A DNA stretch of 64,000 bases from DASZHJ01 sp963735465 (lineage in GTDB: Bacteria > Pseudomonadota > Alphaproteobacteria > ATCC43930 > CGMCC-115725): NCBI GenBank assembly GCA_963735465.1, contig CAVTLA010000001.1:2852001-2916000 (forward strand), written 5' to 3'. Below, one piece after another: positions 1 to 8,045 of the stretch (positions are counted from its first letter, which is position 1; each line of letters starts with the position of its first letter). The notes below the pieces were generated by a model, which worked only from the letters and a program-made list of their open reading frames with translations, had not been told where the DNA came from and did no database searches. The position numbers were made by a program, and so were the translations under genes.

Positions 1-16
1 GAGCACGGACCGGCCC

Positions 17-520
17 ATGCGCCTCTTCGGGCTCGTCGGCTGGAGCGGCAGCGGCAAGACCACGCTGGTCATCCGTCTGGTCCCGGAGTTCGCGCGCCGC
101 GGCCTCACCGTCTCCACCATCAAGCACGCCCATCACGACTTCGATATCGACCAGCCCGGCAAGGACAGCTATCTCCATCGCCACGCCGGCGCCACCGAGG
201 TGATGGTGGCGTCGGACCAGCGCTGGGCGCTGATGCATGAGCATCGCGGCGCGCCGGAGCCGGCCCTGGAGCGCCTGATCGCGCAGATGACGCCGGTGGA
301 TCTCCTGCTGGTGGAAGGCTTCAAGCGCCATTCCCATCCGCGCCTCGAGGTGCACCGCCCGTCGGTGGGAAAGCCGCTGATCTGCCGCGAGGATCCGACC
401 ATTCTCGCGATCGCCTCCGACACGCCGATATCAGGCCTCCACCTGCCGCGCTTCGATCTCACGGATACCGCGGGGATTGCCGATTTCGTCCTGGCCCACG
501 CCGCCGCCGGAGCCGCCTGA
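17..520 (+). CDS. mobB: MobB, molybdenum cofactor guanylylation adaptor
   Basis: Small cytosolic P-loop protein that assists MobA in adding GMP to molybdopterin, giving the guanine dinucleotide form of molybdenum cofactor. The 167-residue product has a Walker A loop GWSGSGKTT at residues 8-16, TIKHAHH at about residue 34 and LLLVEGFKR at about residue 97, all MobB hallmarks, and is of normal family length. ATG at 17 is the first possible start; the 16 bases before it show nothing of their own, so a mobA upstream cannot be judged. moeA follows after one base, so the two are almost certainly cotranscribed. Confidence 0.93.
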   Translation: MRLFGLVGWSGSGKTTLVIRLVPEFARRGLTVSTIKHAHHDFDIDQPGKDSYLHRHAGATEVMVASDQRWALMHEHRGAPEPALERLIAQMTPVDLLLVEGFKRHSHPRLEVHRPSVGKPLICREDPTILAIASDTPISGLHLPRFDLTDTAGIADFVLAHAAAGAA

Positions 521-521
521 G

Positions 522-1778
522 ATGGCCCAGCTCAGCGACGACTGCTTTGCTTTCGGCGGTGCGCTGATGACCGGCGCCGAGGCGCTCGCCCTGATCGAGG
601 CGCGCACGCTGCCGCTGCCTGAAACCGAGATGGTACCGCTCGCCGCCGCCCGCGGCCGCATCCTCGCGGCGCCCGTCATCGCCGACCGCAGTGTGCCGCC
701 CCACGACAATGCGGCGGTGGACGGCTATGCCGTCTTCTTCGACGACCTCCGCCCCGGCGAGCCCACGACGCTGCCGGTGGCCGGACGCGCGGCCGCCGGC
801 CATCCCCTCGACCAGCCGGCGCGACGCGGCGCGGCGATCCGCATCTTCACCGGCGCGCCGATGCCGGAGGGACCGGACACCGTCTTCATGCAGGAAGACT
901 GCGTCGCCCTCGGTGGTGAGGTCCGCCTGCCGCCGGGGCTCAAGCGCGGCGCCAATCGCCGCCGCGCCGGCGAGGACATCAAGGCCGGAACCACCGTGCT
1001 GGCACCCGGCTTGCGGCTTCGCGCCCAGGACATCGGGCTCGCGGCATCCCTCGGGCCCACCGAGCTCAGCGTCTATCGCCGGCTGCGTGTCGCCCTGCTC
1101 TCCACCGGAGACGAGGTGCGCGAGCCCGGGATGCCGCTTCCCACCGGCGCGATCTATGACGCCAACCGCTACACGCTGCGCGCCCTCCTTGAGGGGCTTG
1201 GCGTCGCCGTCACCGATCTCGGCATTCTCGCGGACGCGCGGGACGTCATCGAGTCAGCGCTGTCGGACGCCGCGAGGAGCCACGACCTCATCGTCACGTC
1301 GGGCGGCATGTCTACCGGCGATGAAGATCACATGAAAGCGGCGGTGGAGGCGCTAGGCCAGCTGCACTTCTGGCGCCTCGCCATCAAGCCGGGCCGCCCG
1401 ATGGCCATGGGCCAGATCGAGCGCACCCCTTTCCTGGGCCTGCCGGGCAATCCCGTGGCCGTGATGGTGACGTTTCTAGTGCTGGCGCGGCCGTTGATCC
1501 TGCGCCTGGCCGGCGCCCGCGATACCGCACCCCGGACCTTTCCGGTGCGCGCGGGCTTCGCCTATCGCAAGAAGGAAGGCCGGCGCGAATATATCCGCGC
1601 GCGCCTGGAGCCGGGACCCGAGGGCGGCTGGACCGCGCAGAAGTTTCCCCGCGACGGCGCCGGCATCCTCTCCTCCATGGTAGAGTCCGATGGCCTCGTG
1701 GTGCTCGACGAGGCCGCCACCGATCTCACCCCCGGCACTACCGTGCCCTTCCTGTCTTTTCGCGAGGTGATGGAATGA
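522..1778 (+). CDS. moeA: MoeA, molybdopterin molybdenumtransferase
   Basis: Inserts molybdenum into adenylylated molybdopterin in the last common step of cofactor synthesis. The 418-residue protein shows the MoeA signature PPHDNAAVDGYAV around residues 58-70, LLSTGDEV and TSGGMSTGDEDHMK in the MoaB/MogA-like domain, and LPGNPVAVMV late in the chain. The ATG at 522 gives a product starting MAQLSDD that fits the family; an in-frame start further upstream would overlap mobB. It sits between mobB and an SDR gene, whose ATG overlaps the moeA stop by four bases, so all three are probably translated from one transcript. Confidence 0.95.
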   Translation: MAQLSDDCFAFGGALMTGAEALALIEARTLPLPETEMVPLAAARGRILAAPVIADRSVPPHDNAAVDGYAVFFDDLRPGEPTTLPVAGRAAAGHPLDQPARRGAAIRIFTGAPMPEGPDTVFMQEDCVALGGEVRLPPGLKRGANRRRAGEDIKAGTTVLAPGLRLRAQDIGLAASLGPTELSVYRRLRVALLSTGDEVREPGMPLPTGAIYDANRYTLRALLEGLGVAVTDLGILADARDVIESALSDAARSHDLIVTSGGMSTGDEDHMKAAVEALGQLHFWRLAIKPGRPMAMGQIERTPFLGLPGNPVAVMVTFLVLARPLILRLAGARDTAPRTFPVRAGFAYRKKEGRREYIRARLEPGPEGGWTAQKFPRDGAGILSSMVESDGLVVLDEAATDLTPGTTVPFLSFREVME

Positions 1779-2566
1779 CCGAGATGCTCTCCCTCGAGAA
1801 CCCGCTCGCGAGCTTTCGCCTGGACGGCGAAGTGGCGGCCATCACCGGCGGCGCCAGCGGCATCGGCCGCGCGATCGCCATCGCCTTCGCCCGCGTCGGC
1901 GCCGCGGTGGCGATCCTCGACCGCAACGAGGCCGCCGCCACAGCCGTAGTGCAGGCGATCCAGAAGATCGGCGGCAAGGCCGAGATTTTCGTCCTCGACA
2001 TCGCCGACGAGGCCCAGGTCGAGCGCGGCTTCGCCGATCTCGCCAAGCGCCTGGGCCGGCTCGACGTGCTCGTCAACAGCGCCGCCATCGCGATCCGCAA
2101 GCCCGCGACCGAGCTGCCCCTGGCGGACTGGGAGCGGGTAATGAGCGTCAACGTCACCGGCAGCTTTCTCTGCGCCCGGGCGGCGGCGCGCCTCATGCTG
2201 CCCGCCGCCAAGGGCAGCATCATCAACATGGCCTCGATCATGGGGTTCTCCGGCGGCATCTACCCGAACGTCTCGTATCAAACGTCGAAGGGCGCGGTGG
2301 TGAATTTGACGCGGGCACTGGCAATGGAGTGGGCGCGCCAGGGCATCCGGGTCAACGGCATCGCGCCCTCCTGGGTCCGCACCGAGCTGGCGATGGCGCT
2401 CCTGGAAAAGCCGGAGGTGCGCGCCGAGATCGAGCGCGCGACGCCGATGGGCCGCGTCGCCGAGGTCGAGGAGATCGTGGGCGCGGTGCTGTTCCTGGCC
2501 AGCCGCGCCTCCTCCATGGTCACCGGCCACATCCTAGCGGTGGACGGCGGCTTCCTGGCGCGCTGA
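1775..2566 (+). CDS. SDR family oxidoreductase
   Basis: Classical short-chain dehydrogenase/reductase of 263 residues, cytosolic and NAD(P)-dependent. The nucleotide-binding motif TGGASGIGRA lies near residues 24-33, NSAA near 90, the catalytic Ser in SIINMASIMGF near 150 and the YQTSK catalytic Tyr/Lys pair near 168-172; the C-terminus ends in the usual TGHILAVDGGF. It resembles 3-oxoacyl-ACP reductase or gluconate 5-dehydrogenase types, but the substrate cannot be read from sequence. The ATGA overlap with moeA and the following moaD place it inside a molybdenum cofactor operon, which is unusual and may be only positional. Confidence 0.85.
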   Translation: MTEMLSLENPLASFRLDGEVAAITGGASGIGRAIAIAFARVGAAVAILDRNEAAATAVVQAIQKIGGKAEIFVLDIADEAQVERGFADLAKRLGRLDVLVNSAAIAIRKPATELPLADWERVMSVNVTGSFLCARAAARLMLPAAKGSIINMASIMGFSGGIYPNVSYQTSKGAVVNLTRALAMEWARQGIRVNGIAPSWVRTELAMALLEKPEVRAEIERATPMGRVAEVEEIVGAVLFLASRASSMVTGHILAVDGGFLAR

Positions 2567-2611
2567 TCCCGTCGCGTTGACATCGGGCCGCCCCGAGCCT
2601 AGGTGACACGG

Positions 2612-2863
2612 ATGAAGCTCCTCTATTTTGCTTGGCTGCGCGCCAGAATCGGCATTGCCGAAGAGACCGTCGAGCCGCCGGCGGGCGTCGCCACGGTGGG
2701 GGCGCTGCTGGACTGGCTGAAGCGGCGCGGTCCCGGATTCGCCGACGCTCTCAAGGATGCCTCGGTGGTGCGCGTCGCGGTCAACCAGACTTATGTTCCC
2801 TGGGATCACCCGATCAAAGCTGGCGACGAGGTGGCGCTGTTCCCGCCGGTGACCGGAGGCTGA
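2612..2863 (+). CDS. moaD: MoaD, molybdopterin synthase sulfur carrier subunit
   Basis: Ubiquitin-like small subunit of molybdopterin synthase; its C-terminal Gly-Gly is thiocarboxylated and gives sulfur to precursor Z. The 83-residue product starts MKLLYFAWLR and ends PVTGG, the required double glycine. ATG 2612 is preferred over an in-frame GTG at 2603 because AGGTGA sits at a good distance before it. moaE begins four bases after the stop, as in most bacteria, so the two subunits are made together. Confidence 0.94.
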   Translation: MKLLYFAWLRARIGIAEETVEPPAGVATVGALLDWLKRRGPGFADALKDASVVRVAVNQTYVPWDHPIKAGDEVALFPPVTGG

Positions 2864-2867
2864 GACG

Positions 2868-3320
2868 ATGATCCGCGTGCAGCGCGAGGATTTCGACGTC
2901 GGCGCGGAGATCGATCGCCTGACCCGGGGAAAGCACGGGATCGGCGGCGTCGCCAGCTTCGTCGGGCTGGTGCGAAGCGTGGCCGGCGGCGAGCACGTGG
3001 GCGCCATGACCCTCGAGCATTATCCGGGGATGACGGAGAAGCTCCTCGCCGAGATCGAGGCGGAGGCGCGGCGGCGCTGGCCTCTCGAAGACGCTCTCGT
3101 CATCCACCGCTACGGCCGGCTCGAGCCGGGCGAGCGCATCGTGCTGGTCGTGACCGCGGCGGCCCACCGTCAGGCCGCATTCGAGGCCTGCGAGTTCCTG
3201 GTCGACTGGCTCAAGACCAAGGCGCCGTTCTGGAAGCTCGAGGAGACCGCCGCCGGCCCGCGCTGGGTAGAGGCGCAGGCCAGCGACGACCAGGCGACGA
3301 AGCGCTGGGTCGCGGAGTAG
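2868..3320 (+). CDS. moaE: MoaE, molybdopterin synthase catalytic subunit
   Basis: Large catalytic subunit of molybdopterin synthase, forming a heterotetramer with MoaD and turning cyclic pyranopterin monophosphate into molybdopterin. The 150-residue product has GGVASFVGLVR near residues 25-35, the basic tract DWLKTKAPFWKLE near residues 112-124 with the catalytic lysines, and a typical length. It is the last gene of the molybdenum cofactor run and converges on ilvE, whose stop lies eight bases downstream. Confidence 0.95.
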   Translation: MIRVQREDFDVGAEIDRLTRGKHGIGGVASFVGLVRSVAGGEHVGAMTLEHYPGMTEKLLAEIEAEARRRWPLEDALVIHRYGRLEPGERIVLVVTAAAHRQAAFEACEFLVDWLKTKAPFWKLEETAAGPRWVEAQASDDQATKRWVAE

Positions 3321-3340
3321 CGCGGCTTTCAGCAGCCGCG
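3321..3340. terminator. Short hairpin between convergent moaE and ilvE
   Basis: CGCGGCT at 3321-3327 pairs with AGCCGCG at 3334-3340 around a six-base loop. It begins right after the moaE stop and includes the ilvE stop. There is no T run on either side, so this is only a possible transcription end for the two converging genes. Confidence 0.3.
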
Positions 3341-4204
3341 GGTCGTCTTGTCGAAATCGTCGATCATCTGCTTGCAGATCGCGCCCGGCGTGAAGTGGTA
3401 TTTGTCGATCTCGCTCACGGGCGTCACTTCCGCCGCGGTCCCGGTCAAGAACACCTCCTGTGCCTTGGCGAGTTCGTCAGGCATGATCGCGCGTTCGACC
3501 ACCTTGATCTGGCGCTTGCGCGCGAGGCCGATCACGGTGCGGCGGGTGATGCCGTCGAGAAAGCAATCCGGCGTCGGCGTGTGCAGCTCACCGTCAATGG
3601 CGAGGAAGACGTTGGCGCCGGTCGCCTCGGCGATCCGCCCGCGGTAGTCCAGCATCAGGGCATCCTCGTAGCCCGCCGCCTCGGCGGCATGCTTGGAAAG
3701 TGTGCAGATCATGTAGAGGCCGGCTGCCTTGGAAGCGGTGGGCGCGGTGTTGGGCGCCGGACGCGCCCATTTGGAGATCGTCATCCGGATCCCCTTGAGG
3801 CGCGCCTCGGGCGAGAAATAGGCCGGCCATTCCCAGGCGGCGATCGCCACGTGGATCTTGGTCGCCTGGGCCGAGACCCCCATCTGCTCGGCGCCGCGCC
3901 AGGCCACCGGGCGGACATAGCCGTCGACGATGCCCTGCGCCTTTACCACCTCATTGGTGGCGTCGGAGAGGTCGTCCAGGCTGACCGGAATCTCGAAACC
4001 CAGAAGTTTCGCCGAATTGAGCAGGCGCTCGCTATGCTCCCGGAGCTTGAAGACCTTCCCGCCATAGACCCGTTCCCCCTCGAACACGCAGCTTGCATAA
4101 TGCAGCGCATGGGAAAGGACGTGGATCTTGGCATCGCGCCAGGGCACGAGCCGGCCGTCGAACCAGATGGTGCCGTCGCGGTCGTCGAAAGGAATGATCG
4201 CCAT
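3329..4204 (-). CDS. ilvE: Branched-chain amino acid aminotransferase
   Basis: PLP-dependent class IV aminotransferase that interconverts leucine, isoleucine and valine with their 2-oxo acids. The 291-residue product has HALHYASCVFEG near residues 32-43, the region TASKAAGLY carrying the probable PLP lysine, and the class IV signature EATGANVFLAIDGELHTP. Length is typical. It is divergent from the MarR gene, with a 93-base shared control region that holds an inverted repeat; a TTGACT reading leftward in that repeat could serve as its -35 box. Confidence 0.9.
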   Translation of the reverse strand: MAIIPFDDRDGTIWFDGRLVPWRDAKIHVLSHALHYASCVFEGERVYGGKVFKLREHSERLLNSAKLLGFEIPVSLDDLSDATNEVVKAQGIVDGYVRPVAWRGAEQMGVSAQATKIHVAIAAWEWPAYFSPEARLKGIRMTISKWARPAPNTAPTASKAAGLYMICTLSKHAAEAAGYEDALMLDYRGRIAEATGANVFLAIDGELHTPTPDCFLDGITRRTVIGLARKRQIKVVERAIMPDELAKAQEVFLTGTAAEVTPVSEIDKYHFTPGAICKQMIDDFDKTTRGC

Positions 4205-4286
4205 GAATGGCTCCTCGTGCGGTAGAAGGTGGAATCCTAGGTCCGATTATGTCCCGACCCGCCCCATGTTCGTAGCACCCAAACAA

Positions 4287-4311
4287 TATAAGTCAACATG
4301 GCTGACATAAA
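4287..4311. promoter_or_regulatory. Inverted repeat over the MarR start codon, probable operator
   Basis: TATAAGTCA (4287-4295) and TGACATAAA (4303-4311) form an interrupted inverted repeat with GTCA/TGAC cores seven bases apart. It covers the ATG of the MarR gene at 4298 and lies in the control region shared with ilvE. MarR proteins usually bind such repeats in their own promoters, so autoregulation, with possible control of ilvE, is inferred. Confidence 0.5.
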
Positions 4312-4801
4312 ATCCGCCGCCAACAACTTATTGTTCCTCCGCGAGGAGGATCTTCGCCAGGGCATCGAGCTGCTGTTCTATGCCTATCGCGACTTCACGG
4401 CGGAACCCGACGCGATGCTGGCGCGCTACAGCTTCGGCCGCGCCCACCACCGTGTGATCTACTTCGTCGGTCGCTATCCGAAAATGACCGTGACCGAGCT
4501 GCTGGGCATCCTGCGCATCACCAAGCAGAGCCTGAGCCGGGTGCTGGGCCAGCTTGTGCGCCAGGGCTTCATCGTGCAGAAGCCGGGGCCGCGGGACCGG
4601 CGTCAGCGGCTGCTGGAGCTGACGGCGAGCGGCACCGAACTGGAGCGCCGCCTCTCGGAGAACCAGCGCCAGCGCGTGGCGAAAGCCTACCGCGAGGCGG
4701 GGGCACAGGCGGTGGAGGGCTTTCGCAAGGTCATGCTCGGCATCATGACCGGCGACGCAGACCGCGCGAAATTCCTGCGTGCGCCCAGCGGGCGACGCTG
4801 A
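4298..4801 (+). CDS. MarR family transcriptional regulator
   Basis: Winged-helix DNA-binding protein of 167 residues. The core YPKMTVTELLGILRITKQSLSRVLGQLVRQG region and the wing KPGPRDRRQRLLELTASG match MarR regulators. It opens a tight trio with a response regulator and a sensor kinase. The arrangement resembles PetP-PetR of Rhodobacter capsulatus, once linked to cytochrome bc1 expression; that is a family analogy and not shown here. The inverted repeat over its start codon suggests it represses itself. The ligand is unknown. Confidence 0.87.
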   Translation: MADIKSAANNLLFLREEDLRQGIELLFYAYRDFTAEPDAMLARYSFGRAHHRVIYFVGRYPKMTVTELLGILRITKQSLSRVLGQLVRQGFIVQKPGPRDRRQRLLELTASGTELERRLSENQRQRVAKAYREAGAQAVEGFRKVMLGIMTGDADRAKFLRAPSGRR

Positions 4802-4817
4802 TGAGCAGACCGCCCGG

Positions 4818-5501
4818 ATGACCGGCAATGGCGCCCATCTCCTCGTGGTCGACGACGACGAGCGGCTGCGCAGTCTGCTGCGCCGGTACCTGGTGGAGAA
4901 TGGATTTCGCGTCACCGCCGCCGCCGACGCCGCCGAGGCGCGGCTCAAGCTCAGAAACTTCGATTTCGATCTTTTGGTCGTGGACGTCATGATGCCCGGC
5001 GAGACCGGTTTCGAGCTCACCGCCAGCGTCAAGGCCGAGCGCCAGGTGCCGATCCTCCTGCTGACCGCCATGGCGGAGGCGGAGAACCGCATCCATGGCC
5101 TGGAACAGGGCGCCGACGATTATCTCGTCAAGCCGTTCGAGCCGCGCGAGCTGGTGCTGCGCATCCGCAACATCCTGCAGCGCGCCGCCGGCGAGGCGGT
5201 GGCGCCGAGCGAGGTTCATCTCGGCGCCTATGATTTCGACCTGAAACGCGGCGAGCTCACCCGGGGCGGCGAGCCCGTGCACCTCACCGCCGCCGAGGCG
5301 GCGCTACTTGGCGTGCTCGCGCGCAAGGCCGGCGAGTCCGTGACGCGAGAGGAGCTGGCCGAGCAGGCGCAATTCAGCGGCAACGTGCGCACAGTCGACG
5401 TGCAGATGACGCGGCTCCGGCGCAAGCTCGAGCGCGACCCCAAGTTCCCGCGCTATCTGCAGACCGTCAGAGGCATCGGCTATGTCCTCAAGCCCGATTG
5501 A
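4818..5501 (+). CDS. OmpR-type two-component response regulator
   Basis: Cytosolic DNA-binding response regulator of 227 residues. The receiver domain has the acidic pocket VVDDDE near residues 9-14, the phosphoacceptor Asp56 in VVDVMMPG, the LLTAM Thr and Lys in DDYLVKPFEPRE; a winged-helix OmpR domain follows, with VTREELAEQ and the RGIGYVL ending. ATG 4818 leaves the receiver domain complete and lies 17 bases after the MarR stop. The histidine kinase gene starts 20 bases before its stop, so the pair is translationally coupled. Confidence 0.92.
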   Translation: MTGNGAHLLVVDDDERLRSLLRRYLVENGFRVTAAADAAEARLKLRNFDFDLLVVDVMMPGETGFELTASVKAERQVPILLLTAMAEAENRIHGLEQGADDYLVKPFEPRELVLRIRNILQRAAGEAVAPSEVHLGAYDFDLKRGELTRGGEPVHLTAAEAALLGVLARKAGESVTREELAEQAQFSGNVRTVDVQMTRLRRKLERDPKFPRYLQTVRGIGYVLKPD

Positions 5502-6882
5502 AGCGCCCGGCGTCATCGCCGGCCCCGCGGGCCCATCCGCCGCCGAGGCGCGCCGCGCGGTGCATGACCGGCGCTGGCACAAGCGCCTGCTGCCGCGCAG
5601 CCTGTTCGGCCGCGCGCTGCTCATCATCGTGACGCCGCTTATCCTGGTGCAGATCATCGCCACCTGGGTGTTCTACGACCGCCACTGGGACACCGTGGCG
5701 CGCCGGCTCTCCACCGGCGTCGCCGGCGACATCGCCCAGACCATTGACACCATGCGCCTGCTGCCGCCGGGTCCGCAGCGCGACCAGATGTTCGAGCGCG
5801 TGGGACGCGCGACCGAGCTCGAATACATCTTCTGGTCCGGCGAGAAGCTGCCGCCGGGCATGGCGCCGGTCGGCACCAGCTCCCTCGAGGAGCAGCTTGC
5901 CGCCGCCCTCGTCGAGCGCGTGCATCGTCCGTTCCAGATCGACGCCGAGTTCGATCCGCGCGACACGCTGGTGTCGATCGCCCTCAACGAGGGCGTGCTG
6001 CAGGTGGCGGTGCCGAAGAAGCGGTTGTTCACGCCCACCACCTACATCTTCGTGATGTGGATGACCGGCTCCTCCCTGGTGCTGTTCGCGGTGGCGACGC
6101 TCTTCATGCGCAATCAGGTGAAATCCCTGCGCCGCCTCGCGGCCGCGGCGGAAAGCTTCGGCAAGGGCCGCGACGTCGCCAATTTCAAGCTCGCCGGCGC
6201 GATCGAGGTGCGCCAGACCGCGGCGGCTTTCCTGCTGATGCGCGAGCGCATCCGGCGCCAGATCACCCAGCGCACGGAGATGCTCGCAGGCGTGTCCCAC
6301 GATCTGCGCACGCCGCTGACGCGCATGAAGCTGGCGCTCGAATTCTTGGGGGAGAGCCCATCGGTCGCCGAGCTGAAGTCGGACGTGGTGCAGATGCAGC
6401 GCATGGTGCAGGGCTACCTCGACTTCGCCCGCGGCGAAGGCGGCGAGACGCCACGCGAGGTGGACCTCCCGATGCTGCTCGAGGACGTGGTGGCGAACGC
6501 GCGCCGCGACGGCGCTCCGGTCACCATCGCCGCGCCGGAGGCGTTCGCGATCTCGCTCCGGCCCGACGCCACCAGACGCTGCCTCGCCAACCTGATCGCC
6601 AACGCCCGTCGCTACGGCAGCCACGTCTGGGTTACCGCAGTGCCGGTGCGGGACGGCGTTGACATCCTCGTCGACGATGACGGCCCCGGCATCCCCGCCG
6701 CGCAACGGGAAGCGGTATTCCGCCCGTTCTTTCGCCTCGATCCCGCGCGCAGCCCGCAGACCGGCAGCGTCGGCCTCGGCCTCACCATCGCCCGGGACGT
6801 CGCCTTGAGCCATGGCGGCGACATCAGCCTGGAAGATTCGCCGCACCACGGGCTGCGCGTGCGCATCCACCTGCCGAAATAA
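5482..6882 (+). CDS. Membrane-bound sensor histidine kinase
   Basis: Inner-membrane kinase of 466 residues and probable partner of the preceding regulator. It has a first membrane span at about residues 35-60 (SLFGRALLIIVTPLILVQII), a periplasmic part of about 120 residues, a second span at about 185-208, a HAMP segment, the phosphorylated His273 in VSHDLRTPL, an N box NLIANARRYG, and ATP-binding boxes DDDGPGIP and SVGLGLTIAR. This is the EnvZ-like layout. The signal sensed is not apparent from the sequence. Confidence 0.92.
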   Translation: MSSSPIEAPGVIAGPAGPSAAEARRAVHDRRWHKRLLPRSLFGRALLIIVTPLILVQIIATWVFYDRHWDTVARRLSTGVAGDIAQTIDTMRLLPPGPQRDQMFERVGRATELEYIFWSGEKLPPGMAPVGTSSLEEQLAAALVERVHRPFQIDAEFDPRDTLVSIALNEGVLQVAVPKKRLFTPTTYIFVMWMTGSSLVLFAVATLFMRNQVKSLRRLAAAAESFGKGRDVANFKLAGAIEVRQTAAAFLLMRERIRRQITQRTEMLAGVSHDLRTPLTRMKLALEFLGESPSVAELKSDVVQMQRMVQGYLDFARGEGGETPREVDLPMLLEDVVANARRDGAPVTIAAPEAFAISLRPDATRRCLANLIANARRYGSHVWVTAVPVRDGVDILVDDDGPGIPAAQREAVFRPFFRLDPARSPQTGSVGLGLTIARDVALSHGGDISLEDSPHHGLRVRIHLPK

Positions 6883-6903
6883 TTGTCCACACAGGGCCGC
6901 CCC

Positions 6904-7632
6904 ATGACAACGACGCCGCGCCGCAACGAGCTCGACCAGCCCATCGGCTTCCCCCTGCCCGACTGGTCGCCGCGGCAGCGGCCGCCGCGGACGCCGATGG
7001 AGGGGCGCTTCTGCCGCATCGAGCCCCTCGATCCCGGCCGCCACGCGGCGAGCCTGTTCGCGGCCAATGCCGCGGACAAGGAAGGCCGCATCTGGACATA
7101 TCTTCCCTACGGGCCGTTCGCGTCCGCGGAGGCCTACCAGGCATGGGTGGGGAGCAGCGCGCGCGGCGAGGACCCGCTGTTCCACGCCATCCTCGATCGC
7201 GCGAGCGGCCGGGCGCTCGGCGTCGCCAGCTATCTCCGCATCGATCCGCCGGTCGGCGTCATCGAGGTCGGTCACATCAACTATGCACCGGCGCTGCAGC
7301 GCCGCCCGGCGGCGACCGAGGCGATGTATCTCCTGATGCGCCGCGTCTTCGACGAGCTGGGATATCGCCGGTACGAATGGAAATGCGACGCGCTTAACGC
7401 CCCGTCCCGGGCCGCGGCGGAGCGCCTGGGTTTCCGCTACGAGGGGCTGTTCCGCCAGGCCACGATCTACAAGGGACGCAACCGGGACACCGCCTGGTAT
7501 TCGATCCTCGATCGCGAGTGGCCGGCCTTGCGCAACGCCTTCGAACGCTGGCTCGATCCCGGGAATTTCGGCGCCGATGACAAGCAGCGCCGCGGCCTCT
7601 CCAGCCTGACGAAGGAAATACCCGGACAGTAG
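6904..7632 (+). CDS. GNAT family N-acetyltransferase, RimJ/RimL-like
   Basis: Cytosolic acetyl-CoA-dependent acetyltransferase of 242 residues. The fold shows in GHINYAPALQRRPAATEAM near residue 125, followed by the helix FDELGYRRYEWKCD and NAPSRAAAERLGFRYEG, the usual RimJ/RimL pattern. ATG 6904 is used; a TTG 21 bases upstream is the only other in-frame choice. It follows the kinase by 21 bases and may belong to the same transcript. The acetylated substrate is unknown. It converges on csaA, leaving three bases. Confidence 0.82.
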   Translation: MTTTPRRNELDQPIGFPLPDWSPRQRPPRTPMEGRFCRIEPLDPGRHAASLFAANAADKEGRIWTYLPYGPFASAEAYQAWVGSSARGEDPLFHAILDRASGRALGVASYLRIDPPVGVIEVGHINYAPALQRRPAATEAMYLLMRRVFDELGYRRYEWKCDALNAPSRAAAERLGFRYEGLFRQATIYKGRNRDTAWYSILDREWPALRNAFERWLDPGNFGADDKQRRGLSSLTKEIPGQ

Positions 7633-7635
7633 ATC

Positions 7636-7971
7636 CTAGAACAGCTTGCCACCGTTCGGGACCGCCTTGTCCGGCACCACCAGCACGACCGCGCCGGCGG
7701 CATCGGGGAATCCCAGCACCAGTATCTCGGACATGAACTTGCCGATCTGCTTCGGCGGGAAATTGACGACCGCCGCCACCTGCTTTCCCACCAGCTCGCC
7801 GAGCTTGTAGTGGACGGTGATCTGCACCGAAGAGCGCTTGACGCCGATCTCCCCGCCGAAATCAACCTGCAGCTTGTAGGCCGGGCGGCGCGCCTCCGGA
7901 TAAGGCTCGGCGCCGACGATGGTGCCGACGCGAATGTCGACCTTGCTGAAATCCTCGTAGCTGATGGTCAT
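7636..7971 (-). CDS. csaA: CsaA-like tRNA-binding protein
   Basis: Small protein (111 residues) made of one OB-fold tRNA-binding domain, related to the C-terminal domain of methionyl-tRNA synthetase; CsaA has also been described as a secretion-related chaperone. Visible features are FSKVDIRVGTIVGAEPYPEA, LQVDFGG, KRSSVQITVHY, VAAVVNFPPKQIG and MSEILVLGFPD, all CsaA landmarks. The start is placed at ATG 7971, which gives MTISYEDF; a longer frame upstream adds residues not typical of the family. It is divergent from the metallo-hydrolase at 8046. Confidence 0.88.
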   Translation of the reverse strand: MTISYEDFSKVDIRVGTIVGAEPYPEARRPAYKLQVDFGGEIGVKRSSVQITVHYKLGELVGKQVAAVVNFPPKQIGKFMSEILVLGFPDAAGAVVLVVPDKAVPNGGKLF

Positions 7972-8045
7972 GTGACGTCCTTGCCGCGTTGGAGCCCGCG
8001 ACGCTAGCATCCGTCCGCGGCATGCTTCAACCGGAGTCCTCGGCG

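Noticed and set aside
5488..7275. 595-codon minus-strand open frame over the histidine kinase
   Set aside because: Antisense to a complete kinase and acetyltransferase, with no protein-like pattern.
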